A stretch of 64,000 bases of DNA from Solirubrobacterales bacterium (GTDB lineage: Bacteria; Actinomycetota; Thermoleophilia; Solirubrobacterales; 70-9). The notes under the pieces were generated by a model. It ran no database searches. It saw only the letters and a program-made list of their open reading frames with translations, and was not told the DNA's origin. Of the stretch, positions 10,702 through 18,034 are shown in pieces. Position numbers and translations under genes: made by a program. The stretch is taken from positions 1 to 64,000 of the forward strand of contig JAFKLL010000015.1 in assembly GCA_017304845.1 (NCBI GenBank). The letters run 5' to 3'. Every line of letters starts with the position of its first letter. The stretch's first letter is position 1.

Positions 10702-10719
10702 CGCAACCAGATAGTTGCG
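10702..10719. promoter_or_regulatory. ArsR-type operator, site 1 (CGCAAC-N6-GTTGCG)
   Basis: Perfect dyad with arms CGCAAC and GTTGCG separated by six bases. It lies just upstream of the clpP start and is repeated 37 bases away with the same arms. Assigned to the ArsR regulator encoded 0.4 kb downstream by proximity; inference. Confidence 0.6.
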
Positions 10720-10738
10720 CCTGGACCCGCTAAGATAG

Positions 10739-10756
10739 CGCAACCATTCAGTTGCG
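10739..10756. promoter_or_regulatory. ArsR-type operator, site 2 (CGCAAC-N6-GTTGCG)
   Basis: Second copy of the same dyad, centred 37 bases from site 1, and 15 bases upstream of the SRPBCC start codon. The central six bases differ (CATTCA against CAGATA) while the arms are identical, which points to selection on the arms. Confidence 0.65.
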
Positions 10757-10771
10757 TGAAAGGAGTGCGGG

Positions 10772-11137
10772 ATGGACGAGGTGACGAAAGAGGTCGAACT
10801 GGACAGCGAGCCCGAGCGGGCCTGGCGCGCGATCAGCGAGGAAGGCGAGCTCGCCGGCTGGCTCGGCGAGGAGGTCGAGGTCGACCTGGTCCCCGGCGGC
10901 GAGATCACGGTGACCGACGAAGGACGGGAACGGTCCGGGTTCGTGGAGACCGTCGAGGAAGGGCGCGGGATCGCGTTCTGGTGGTCCGAGCCGGGCGGCG
11001 AGAGCAGCCGGGTCGAGTTGGAGGTGATCGCCGATCCGGAACGTGACGGCTGCGTGGTCCGGGTCACCGAGTCCCGGCCGCTGCAGGGTCTCGAGCGCGA
11101 GCTCGCCGACCTGACCGCGTCGGCCGTGGCGGCTTGA
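10772..11137 (+). CDS. SRPBCC/AHSA1-like ligand-binding protein
   Basis: A 121-aa START-like (SRPBCC) fold protein: [20 protein letters not shown] is the typical first strand and helix, followed by [10 protein letters not shown] and the late [20 protein letters not shown] strand. A good AAAGGAG site precedes the ATG. It is coupled to an ArsR regulator through a four-base overlap, a very common pairing in actinobacteria. The ligand is unknown. Confidence 0.82.
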   Translation: MDEVTKEVELDSEPERAWRAISEEGELAGWLGEEVEVDLVPGGEITVTDEGRERSGFVETVEEGRGIAFWWSEPGGESSRVELEVIADPERDGCVVRVTESRPLQGLERELADLTASAVAA

Positions 11138-11451
11138 GCGCCGCTCGCACAGACCGGGTCTTCAGCGCCCTCGCCGATCCCAACCGGCGCCGCATCGTCG
11201 AGCACCTGGCCGGCGCCGGGCCGGCCACGGCGACCACGCTGGCCGCCCGGTTGGGGGTGAGCCGCCAGGGAGCGGCCAAGCACCTCTCCAGCCTGTCCGA
11301 GGCCGGCATCGTCTCCCCCTCCCGGCAGGGCAGAGAGGTCCTCTACGAGCTCCGCGACCAGGGATTGGCTCCCGGCGTGGACTGGCTCGGCCGGATCGAC
11401 GGCGAATGGGAGCGGCGGCTCGGCTCGCTCAAGCGGCATCTGGACGGGTAG
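11134..11451 (+). CDS. ArsR-family transcriptional regulator
   Basis: Winged-helix repressor of 105 aa. The recognition helix region is TTLAARLGVSRQGAAKHLSS and the wing is SPSRQGREVLYEL. There are no Cys residues that would suggest metal sensing, so it more likely senses a small molecule or its SRPBCC partner. TTG start overlapping the preceding stop (TTGA). Its probable targets are the two CGCAAC/GTTGCG dyads at 10702 and 10739. Confidence 0.9.
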   Translation: MSAARTDRVFSALADPNRRRIVEHLAGAGPATATTLAARLGVSRQGAAKHLSSLSEAGIVSPSRQGREVLYELRDQGLAPGVDWLGRIDGEWERRLGSLKRHLDG

Positions 11452-11477
11452 CGCGGCTCGGCGGATACGATCCGCCG

Positions 11478-12215
11478 ATGCCCGATCAGGAGAAACCGCC
11501 CCACCGCGGTTCGGCATGGGTGATCCTGCCGACCTACAACGAGGCCGGAAACATCGGCCCGATGGTCGAGGCGCTGGAACCGAAGCTGACCCGCGAGGAC
11601 GATCGGATCCTGATCGTCGACGACAGCTCCCCCGACGGGACCGGCCAGGTGGCCGATCGCATCGCGGCCGAGAACCCGCGGGTGCTGGTCCTCCACCGCC
11701 GAGTCAAGGAGGGCCTCGGGCCCGCCTATCTGGAGGGGTTCCGGACGGCTCTGGACGGAGGGGCCGACCTGATCGTCCAGATGGACGCCGACTTCTCGCA
11801 TGACCCGGCCTACCTGCCCCGCCTCCTGGCCGCCTCCGAGGTGGCCGACCTGGCGATCGGCTCGCGCTACGTGCCGGGCGGCGGCATCACCGAGTGGGGG
11901 CAGGTCCGCCGCTTCCTCAGCCGGGGCGGGAGCCTCTACTCGCGGGCCATCCTCCGGGTCCCCGTCCGCGACCTGACCGGAGGCTTCAAGTGCTTCCGCC
12001 GCGAGGTGCTCGACGCCATCGACCTGAGCGAGGTCGCCGCCTCGGGCTACTCGTTCCAGGTCGAGATGACCTGGCGGGTGGTGCGGGCCGGCTTCTCAGT
12101 CATGGAGGTCCCGATCACCTTCCGCGAGCGGCAGGAGGGCGACTCCAAGATGACCGCCGCGATCGTGGCGGAGGCGGCCTGGAGGGTCCCCGCGATGCGG
12201 ATCCGCGGCCGCTGA
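11478..12215 (+). CDS. Polyprenol-phosphate mannosyltransferase-like GT2 enzyme
   Basis: Family 2 glycosyltransferase, 245 aa, resembling dolichol/polyprenol monophosphomannose synthase without the C-terminal membrane domain. Motifs: VILPTYNEAGNI at the nucleotide-binding start, IVDDSSPDGTG, the metal-binding QMDADFSHDP and DLTGGFKCFRREVLD. It probably transfers mannose from GDP-mannose to a polyprenyl phosphate on the cytoplasmic membrane face. Start at ATG 11478 puts the first beta strand at residue 14. Confidence 0.85.
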   Translation: MPDQEKPPHRGSAWVILPTYNEAGNIGPMVEALEPKLTREDDRILIVDDSSPDGTGQVADRIAAENPRVLVLHRRVKEGLGPAYLEGFRTALDGGADLIVQMDADFSHDPAYLPRLLAASEVADLAIGSRYVPGGGITEWGQVRRFLSRGGSLYSRAILRVPVRDLTGGFKCFRREVLDAIDLSEVAASGYSFQVEMTWRVVRAGFSVMEVPITFRERQEGDSKMTAAIVAEAAWRVPAMRIRGR

Positions 12216-12247
12216 GCTCTCGCCTGCGTTAGGTTGGTCGCACCGGC

Positions 12248-12276
12248 TTGATCGAGGGCACTTCATTTTGTATAGT
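12248..12276 (+). promoter_or_regulatory. Sigma-70-type promoter of trxA
   Basis: TTGATC (12248-12253), exactly 17 bases, then TATAGT (12271-12276), 63 bases before the trxA ATG. This is the clearest consensus-like promoter in the window and stands out in an otherwise GC-rich context. Confidence 0.75.
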
Positions 12277-12339
12277 GGGTGTCGATCAAAGAATCGAAGG
12301 GCGGGACTGGACCCGCCGACCGACAACCAGGAGAGCGAA

Positions 12340-12663
12340 ATGGCACTTCCCGAAGTAACCGACGCGACGTTCAAGTCCGAGGCCCTCGAGGCCGAAGGTC
12401 ATGTGCTGGTCGATTTCTGGGCGCCCTGGTGCGGTCCGTGCCGCGTGGTCCATCCGGTGCTCGAGGAGATCAACGAGGAGCGTGACGACCTCAAGATCAT
12501 CAGCCTCAACATCGATGACAACCCCCAGACGGCGCAGCAGTACGGCGTCCTCTCGATCCCGACGATGATCCTGCTCAAGGACGGCGCCATGGTCAAGCAG
12601 TTGGTCGGCGCCCAGCCCAAGCGGAAGATCCTCGCGGAGCTCGAGCCGGCGCTGCAGGCTTAG
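12340..12663 (+). CDS. trxA: Thioredoxin
   Basis: Cytosolic disulfide reductase, 107 aa, full length. Active site WCGPC (Cys31, Cys34), cis-Pro74 in SIPTM, and a preceding LVDFWAPW strand. ATG 12340 is preceded by a GGAG binding site and places the fold at the normal register; an upstream in-frame ATG at 12268 would overlap the promoter. It heads a short run with a tautomerase and a cupin. Confidence 0.96.
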   Translation: MALPEVTDATFKSEALEAEGHVLVDFWAPWCGPCRVVHPVLEEINEERDDLKIISLNIDDNPQTAQQYGVLSIPTMILLKDGAMVKQLVGAQPKRKILAELEPALQA

Positions 12664-12666
12664 CGC

Positions 12667-12846
12667 ATGCCGTTCGTTCAGATCCACTGGTTCGAGGGCC
12701 GCTCCGACGAACAGAAGGCCGAGATCGCCAAGCGCATCGAAGAGGCGCTGGTCGAGGTCGCCGGGGCGGCGCCCGAGCACTGTTGGGTGAAGTTCGACGA
12801 CTCGAAGAAGTCGGACTTCATCATCCCCGAAGCCCGTCCCGAGTAG
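12667..12846 (+). CDS. 4-oxalocrotonate tautomerase-like small protein
   Basis: A 59-aa protein, MPFVQIHWFEGRSDEQKAEI at its start. Pro immediately follows Met, and in the 4-OT superfamily that Pro becomes the N-terminal general base after Met removal. The ~60-residue length and the first beta strand followed by a long helix fit the family. It begins three bases after the trxA stop, so it is in the same transcript. The substrate is unknown. Confidence 0.75.
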   Translation: MPFVQIHWFEGRSDEQKAEIAKRIEEALVEVAGAAPEHCWVKFDDSKKSDFIIPEARPE

Positions 12847-12857
12847 GCGGGCTTCGA

Positions 12858-13280
12858 TTGGCTTATCGCGCCCTCGGTTCGGGTGACGCCTTCTGGCGTC
12901 GCTCGAACCAGATGGGCGTGCTCAACACCGACCTGGGACGCCAGTTGGAGGCGACCCAACTCGGTGCCCGCCTCTGGCGGATCGAGCCGGGACAGGCCTC
13001 GACCCGTCACCGGCACCGGACCACCGAGGAGATCTACGTCCTGCTCGAGGGGACCGGCAAGCTGCGGGTCGGCGACGAGCTGCTGGTCCTCGGCCCGATG
13101 GACGCGGTCCTGGTCGAGCCGGGGACCGTGCGTCAACCGTTCAACGACACCGAGACCGACCAGCTCTGGCTGATCATGGGCGCTCCCGTCGAGCACGCCG
13201 ACACCACGGCGATGGACGAGGACCTGCTCGCCTGGATGTACCCCGACGGCCCGAAGGCGATGCCGCCCGAGCTCGGCTGA
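12858..13280 (+). CDS. Single-domain cupin protein
   Basis: Cupin beta-barrel of 140 aa. Motif 1 is visible as STRHRHRTTEEIYVLLEGTG, where two His and a Glu would bind metal, and the second half is marked by GTVRQPFND, in which the usual motif 2 His is replaced by Gln. Start is most likely TTG 12858, 11 bases after the tautomerase stop; earlier in-frame codons belong to the tautomerase gene. Function could be an isomerase, dioxygenase or simple binding protein. Confidence 0.78.
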   Translation: MAYRALGSGDAFWRRSNQMGVLNTDLGRQLEATQLGARLWRIEPGQASTRHRHRTTEEIYVLLEGTGKLRVGDELLVLGPMDAVLVEPGTVRQPFNDTETDQLWLIMGAPVEHADTTAMDEDLLAWMYPDGPKAMPPELG

Positions 13281-13292
13281 GCGCCGGCCCGC

Positions 13293-14732
13293 TCAGGACG
13301 GGGCCAGGTCGAGGAGCTCCGGCTTGGCGTTCGGCCCCTTCCCCAGCTGGAACCTGAGATTCCCGGCCAGAGGGAAGGTGCCGGCTGTCCGGACCACGCG
13401 TTCCTTCAGGTCGAAGAGCATGTAGGAGGCGTTGCAGCCGGCGACGTAGCGGAGCTTGGGCGCTCGCCAGCGCGACTTCGAGGTGATGGTCTCGCCTCTG
13501 GTCACGTCGAGTCCGGCGTAGAGCACATGCGTCCAGCGTTCCGGGTCGTGCAGCTCCTCGTGGAGCAGGGCCGCGAGAAGCGCCGGTCGCGCATCCTCCT
13601 CGGCCGAGGTGATCCGACTGGCGAAGGCGTCGAACGACGCGACCGCGATCCGGGCAGCCGCGACCAGCTCGTTCTTCGCCTTGGGCTGCTCGGGCGCGTC
13701 GCCCTCGCCCTCGTCCTCTCCTCCGCCGTCCGCCTGCGGGTCGGCCTCGGCGAGGGCCTGACGCAGCTCGGGCAGGATCGGCAGGCAGGGGTCCTTCTTG
13801 CTGGTCAGCGAGGAGAAGATCCCGTCCATCTTCCCCTGCAGCTCCTTCGCCGACAAGATCACGGTGGGCGGGTCCTGGTCGGGCGGCCCTCCGTTTGACC
13901 GTGCCTTCTCCTCGGCCTTCTTCGCCTCGAGGCGTGCTGCCAGGAGATCCACCTTGTTCCGGGCGGCCACGGCATCTCGATAGTTGCCCCAGAGCGTCGA
14001 GTCCCCGCTCAAGGTGGTGAACGACTCGACTCCGACCTGGTGCTTGCCGGCCTGGAGCTTCCCGGCCAGGGCGCTCAGGAGTGGTGTGGCCTCGACCGAG
14101 ACTTCCGCCTTGGCGATCGAGTACTCGGGGATGAAGAGGCCGGCGATGTCGGCGGCGGCGCCGACCAGGGACTTCGCCACGTTTGCACCTATAGCGACCT
14201 CACCAAGGCCCCCGGTCACGCCGTACGCCCTCATGCCGTGCGTCCTCACCTCGTCGGGCTCTCCGGCCCGCTCGCCGAGCTCCTCCTCGAGGGCGTCAGC
14301 GTATCCGTTCAGATACTCCGTCGCGAGGGGCAGGTCGGCGGAGAGGGACTTGTGGATCCAATCTCCGTCGGCGATCGATCGATCGTTGACGATCAGCACC
14401 TTGATCGGGCAGTCGACCGCCTTCGTCACGGCGCCGCTGACCATCTCCGCCGATCGCTCGACGAGGGAATGGGCCATCAGCTCCGCCACCAGTCCGACGC
14501 CCTCACCGACCGTGATCCCCTTGTCCAGCGGCGTCGCCTTCGCCTCGGGAAGCATGTCGAGCTGGGTCTTCTGGTTGGTCAGGCGAAGGCCCTCCAGCTC
14601 GACCTCCGTCTTCTTGGCCGTGGTCTCCGCGGCCGCGGCATCCGCCTTCGCCTTCTTCTCGGCGGCAGCGATCTCCGCTGCGGTCCGCTTGGGTGCCGGC
14701 TTCGTGGTCTTCTTGGCCTGCCTGTTGGCCAT
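13293..14732 (-). CDS. Unrecognised 479-aa protein with Lys/Ala-rich N-terminus
   Basis: I do not recognise this protein. ATG 14732 has a strong AAGGAG seven bases upstream. The first ~55 residues are Lys/Ala/Thr-rich and helical (histone-H1-like tail), then comes a folded region with IKVLIVNDRSIADGDWIHKS and YGVTGGLGEVAIGANVAKSL, an acidic low-complexity linker (GGGEDEGEGDAPEQ) near residue 350, and a C-terminal part with WTHVLYAGLDVTRGE and a final beta-rich stretch. No signal peptide or clear membrane span, though LVGAAADIAGLFIPEY is mildly hydrophobic. It stands alone between a convergent cupin gene and ileS. Confidence 0.75.
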   Translation of the reverse strand: MANRQAKKTTKPAPKRTAAEIAAAEKKAKADAAAAETTAKKTEVELEGLRLTNQKTQLDMLPEAKATPLDKGITVGEGVGLVAELMAHSLVERSAEMVSGAVTKAVDCPIKVLIVNDRSIADGDWIHKSLSADLPLATEYLNGYADALEEELGERAGEPDEVRTHGMRAYGVTGGLGEVAIGANVAKSLVGAAADIAGLFIPEYSIAKAEVSVEATPLLSALAGKLQAGKHQVGVESFTTLSGDSTLWGNYRDAVAARNKVDLLAARLEAKKAEEKARSNGGPPDQDPPTVILSAKELQGKMDGIFSSLTSKKDPCLPILPELRQALAEADPQADGGGEDEGEGDAPEQPKAKNELVAAARIAVASFDAFASRITSAEEDARPALLAALLHEELHDPERWTHVLYAGLDVTRGETITSKSRWRAPKLRYVAGCNASYMLFDLKERVVRTAGTFPLAGNLRFQLGKGPNAKPELLDLAPS

Positions 14733-14822
14733 CTCGGTCTCCTTACCGTCGGGTTCCCCGCCCAGAGCCATTATCGCCGCCGGCTCCAGGAAGTCAACCG
14801 GCCCGGCCGGTGGCGGCTCGGG

Positions 14823-17800
14823 TCAGTCGACGCGGGCGACCGAGATCGCGAGCTCGCGACCGTCGATCGTGACCTGCGGCGTGCCCGGGGCGGCGGCTTC
14901 GGCGGTGTCGCCGCCGAGCTCGATCGAGCGGGCCAGGACCTCGCCGGTCACGTAGCCCTCATGGGCAGCGGCGGCGTCGAGGAGCTCCTGGTCGCCGGCC
15001 AGCGAGAGGCTGATCCGGTCGGTGATGTCCAGGCCGGCGTCCTTGCGGGCGTTCTGCACCGCGTGGACGATCTCGCGGGCCAGGCCTTCGCGGATCAGAT
15101 CGTCGTCGAGCTCCAGAGCGAGGGCGACGGCGTGGCCGGACTCGGCCTCCACCTGGTAGCCCTCCAGCGGCTCCATGCTGAGCAGCAGGTCGTCGGCGGT
15201 CAGGGTGTGGTCCCTGCCGTCGATCGAGATCCCGATCTCGCCGCCCGCCTCGACGGTCTGGGCGACATGGGTCGGGTCGAGCCCGGCGACCGCGGCGGAG
15301 ACCTGCGGCATCGACTTCCCGAAGCGCGGGCCGAGCGTGCGGAAGTTCGGCTTGACCAGATAGCTGACCAGATCGGACTGATCTGTCACGAACTCGAGCT
15401 CCTTGACGTTCAGCTCGGACTTGATCAGGGCCGCCTGGGTCTCGATCGCCGCGCGCTCGGCGTCGGTGGCGACCACGACCGCGCGGGCCAGCGGCTGCCG
15501 CACCTTCGCCTTGGCCTGGGCCCGGGAGGCGCGGCCGAGCTCGACCGTCTGCCGGGTCGCGGCCATCGCGGCCTCGAGGGCCTCGTCACGCAGCGCCGGG
15601 GCGGCGGCCGGATAGTCGCGCAGGTGGACCGAGTCGGGCATCTCGCCGAACTCGCGATCGGCGCCGCCGACCAGGTTCGAGTGGATCTCCTCGGCGATGA
15701 ACGGGGTGAAGGGAGCGAGCAGGGTCGAGACCTCGACCAGGCAGTGCCGGAGCGTCGCGAAGGCGGCGGCGTCGCCCTCCCAGAAGCGGCGCCGGGAGAG
15801 GCGGACGTACCAGTTGGAGAGCTCCTCGACATAGGCGGCGATCGCGCGGCCGGCGCCGGTGCAGTCGAACTCGTCCATCTTCGCGGTCACCTCTTCGACC
15901 GTCGCCTGCAGGCGGGAGACCGCCCAGCGATCGAGGTCGGTCGGCTCGGCGGCCGGGTCGGCGGGGGCGGAGGCGTCGATGCCCTCGGCGTTCGCGTAGA
16001 GGATCCAGAACGAGTACGTGTTCCAGAGGGTCAGGAGGAACGAACGATGGGCGTCCGAGATCGCGTCCATCGAGAAGCGGTAGCCGGCCCAGGGCTGCTG
16101 GGCGGTGAACAGGTACCAGCGGAAGGCGTCGGCGCCGAACTCGCCCAGCACCTCCCAGGGGGAGACGACGTTGCCCTTCGACTTCGACATCTTCTGGCCC
16201 TCGCCGTCGAGGATCAGGCCGAGGCAGACCACGTTCTCGTAGCTGGGCCGGTCGAAGAGCATCGTCGACTCGGCGAGCAGGGTGTAGAACCAACCGCGGG
16301 TCTGGTCGATCGCCTCGCAGATGAAGTCGGCCGGGAAGCGCTGCTCGAACTCTTCCTTCCCCTCGAACGGGTAGTGGAACTGGGCGAACGGCATCGCGCC
16401 CGAGTCGTACCAGGTGTCGATCACGCTGACCACGCGCTTCATCGTCCCCTTGCCGCACTCGCAATCCCAGGTCACGTCGTCGATGTAGGGGCGGTGCAGA
16501 TCCTCGGGAACGGAGCCGGCCTTCTCTTCCAGCTCGGCGATCGAGCCGGCGCAGAAGGTCCCGTCGCAGCCGGAGTCGGAGCACTCCCAGATCGGGAGCG
16601 GCGTGCCCCAGTAGCGATCGCGCGAGAGCGCCCAGTCGACGTTGTTCTCGAGCCAGCGGCCGAAGCGGCCGTCCTTGATGTGCTCGGGATGCCAGCCGAT
16701 GCCCTGGTTTCCGGCCAGCATCTCGTCGCGGGCCTCGGAGGTCTTGACGTACCAGCTCGCCTTGGCGTAGTAGAGCAGCGGGGTGCCGCAGCGCCAGCAA
16801 TGCGGGTAGGAGTGCTCGTAGTCGTTGGCCCGGAAGAGGCGGCCCTCGGCCCGTAGATGCTCGATCAGGCGGGCGGTGACGTCCTCGTCCTTGACGAACT
16901 CGCCGGCGAACCCGGTGACCCGCTCGTCGAAGCGACCGTCGAGGCCGACCGGGTTGAAGAGGGTCCCCTCGGGACCGCGGCTGCTCGGGTCGTAGAGGCC
17001 GTCGGCGATCGCCGCCCGGTAATCGTCCTCGCCGAAGGCCGGGGCGATGTGGACCAGGCCGGTGCCGTCGTCGGTGGTGACGAAGTCGCCCGCGATCACG
17101 CGGAACACGCCCGAGTTCTCGGCCATGCCGGGGAAGGGCGCCGCGTACTCGCGGCCGATCAGGTCGGTGGCCGGGAAGAGGCGGGTCGGCTCGACCCCCT
17201 CGCCGAGGACCTTCTCGACCAGCGGCTCGGCCAGGATCACCCGCTCGCCCTCGAACTCGACCTCGGCGTAGGTCACGTCCGCGTTGACCGCGACCGCGTA
17301 GTTGCCCGGCAGGGTCCAGGGGGTGGTGGTCCAGACCAGCATCGAGGCGTCCTCGTCGGCCAGCCGGAAGCGCACGAAGACGGAGGGGTCGATCACGTCC
17401 TTGTAGCCCTGCGCGACCTCATGCGAGGAGAGGGTGGTGCCGCAGCGGGGGCAGTAGGGCGAGACGCGGTGCCCCTCGTAGAGGCGGTCGCTCTCGTAGA
17501 ACTCCTTCAGGGACCACCAGACGGACTCGATGTAGCTGTTGTCCATCGTGACGTAGGGGTCGTCGAGGTCGATCCAGAAGCCGATCCGCTCGGTCAGCCG
17601 GTTCCACTCCTCGACGTAGGTGAAGACCGACTCGCGGCAGAGCCGGTTGAACTCCTCGATCCCGTACTCCTCGATCTCCTGCTTGGAGGAGATGCCGAGC
17701 TGCTTCTCGACCTCGAGCTCGACCGGCAGCCCGTGGCAGTCCCAGCCCGCCTTGCGGGGCACGCGGTAGCCGCGCATCGCCCGGTAGCGGGGGTAGATGT

Positions 17801-18002
17801 CCTTGAAGACCCGGCTCAGGACGTGATGCGAGCCGGGGCGCCCGTTGGCGGTCGGGGGGCCCTCGTAGAAGCTCCACACCTCGGCGCCCTCACGCTGCTC
17901 GAGGGAACGCTCGAAGACCCGACCGTCCCTCCAGCCGGCGGCGATCCGCTCCTCCATATCGGGGAAGGACTGCTTGGGGTCAACCGGGCGAAAAGACGAC
18001 AT
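14823..18002 (-). CDS. ileS: Isoleucyl-tRNA synthetase
   Basis: Class I synthetase of 1059 aa charging tRNA-Ile. The HIGH-type motif appears as GRPGSHHVL (residues 55-62) and KMSKS is at about residue 605. Cys pairs consistent with zinc sites occur (CPRCGTT, CWRCGTP, CECGKG). The HHV form of the first motif and the length fit the eukaryote-like IleRS type found in many actinobacteria, which is often insensitive to mupirocin; that last point is family knowledge, not visible here. The C-terminal anticodon-binding and extension domains are complete. Confidence 0.96.
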   Translation of the reverse strand: MSSFRPVDPKQSFPDMEERIAAGWRDGRVFERSLEQREGAEVWSFYEGPPTANGRPGSHHVLSRVFKDIYPRYRAMRGYRVPRKAGWDCHGLPVELEVEKQLGISSKQEIEEYGIEEFNRLCRESVFTYVEEWNRLTERIGFWIDLDDPYVTMDNSYIESVWWSLKEFYESDRLYEGHRVSPYCPRCGTTLSSHEVAQGYKDVIDPSVFVRFRLADEDASMLVWTTTPWTLPGNYAVAVNADVTYAEVEFEGERVILAEPLVEKVLGEGVEPTRLFPATDLIGREYAAPFPGMAENSGVFRVIAGDFVTTDDGTGLVHIAPAFGEDDYRAAIADGLYDPSSRGPEGTLFNPVGLDGRFDERVTGFAGEFVKDEDVTARLIEHLRAEGRLFRANDYEHSYPHCWRCGTPLLYYAKASWYVKTSEARDEMLAGNQGIGWHPEHIKDGRFGRWLENNVDWALSRDRYWGTPLPIWECSDSGCDGTFCAGSIAELEEKAGSVPEDLHRPYIDDVTWDCECGKGTMKRVVSVIDTWYDSGAMPFAQFHYPFEGKEEFEQRFPADFICEAIDQTRGWFYTLLAESTMLFDRPSYENVVCLGLILDGEGQKMSKSKGNVVSPWEVLGEFGADAFRWYLFTAQQPWAGYRFSMDAISDAHRSFLLTLWNTYSFWILYANAEGIDASAPADPAAEPTDLDRWAVSRLQATVEEVTAKMDEFDCTGAGRAIAAYVEELSNWYVRLSRRRFWEGDAAAFATLRHCLVEVSTLLAPFTPFIAEEIHSNLVGGADREFGEMPDSVHLRDYPAAAPALRDEALEAAMAATRQTVELGRASRAQAKAKVRQPLARAVVVATDAERAAIETQAALIKSELNVKELEFVTDQSDLVSYLVKPNFRTLGPRFGKSMPQVSAAVAGLDPTHVAQTVEAGGEIGISIDGRDHTLTADDLLLSMEPLEGYQVEAESGHAVALALELDDDLIREGLAREIVHAVQNARKDAGLDITDRISLSLAGDQELLDAAAAHEGYVTGEVLARSIELGGDTAEAAAPGTPQVTIDGRELAISVARVD

Positions 18003-18034
18003 GAGCAGGGGAGTTTATGAATTAGGGTTCAGCG

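Noticed and set aside
14175-14188. CGCCACGTTTGCAC repeated at 46525-46538
   Set aside because: One copy is inside codons of the orphan protein, the other in an intergenic gap; a 14-base match is expected by chance in a window of this size and composition.
14040-16856. Long plus-strand open frame opposite the orphan gene and ileS
   Set aside because: GC-rich antisense frame; the opposite strand carries full ileS motifs, and the protein here is Arg/Gly/Leu/Asp-biased without domains.
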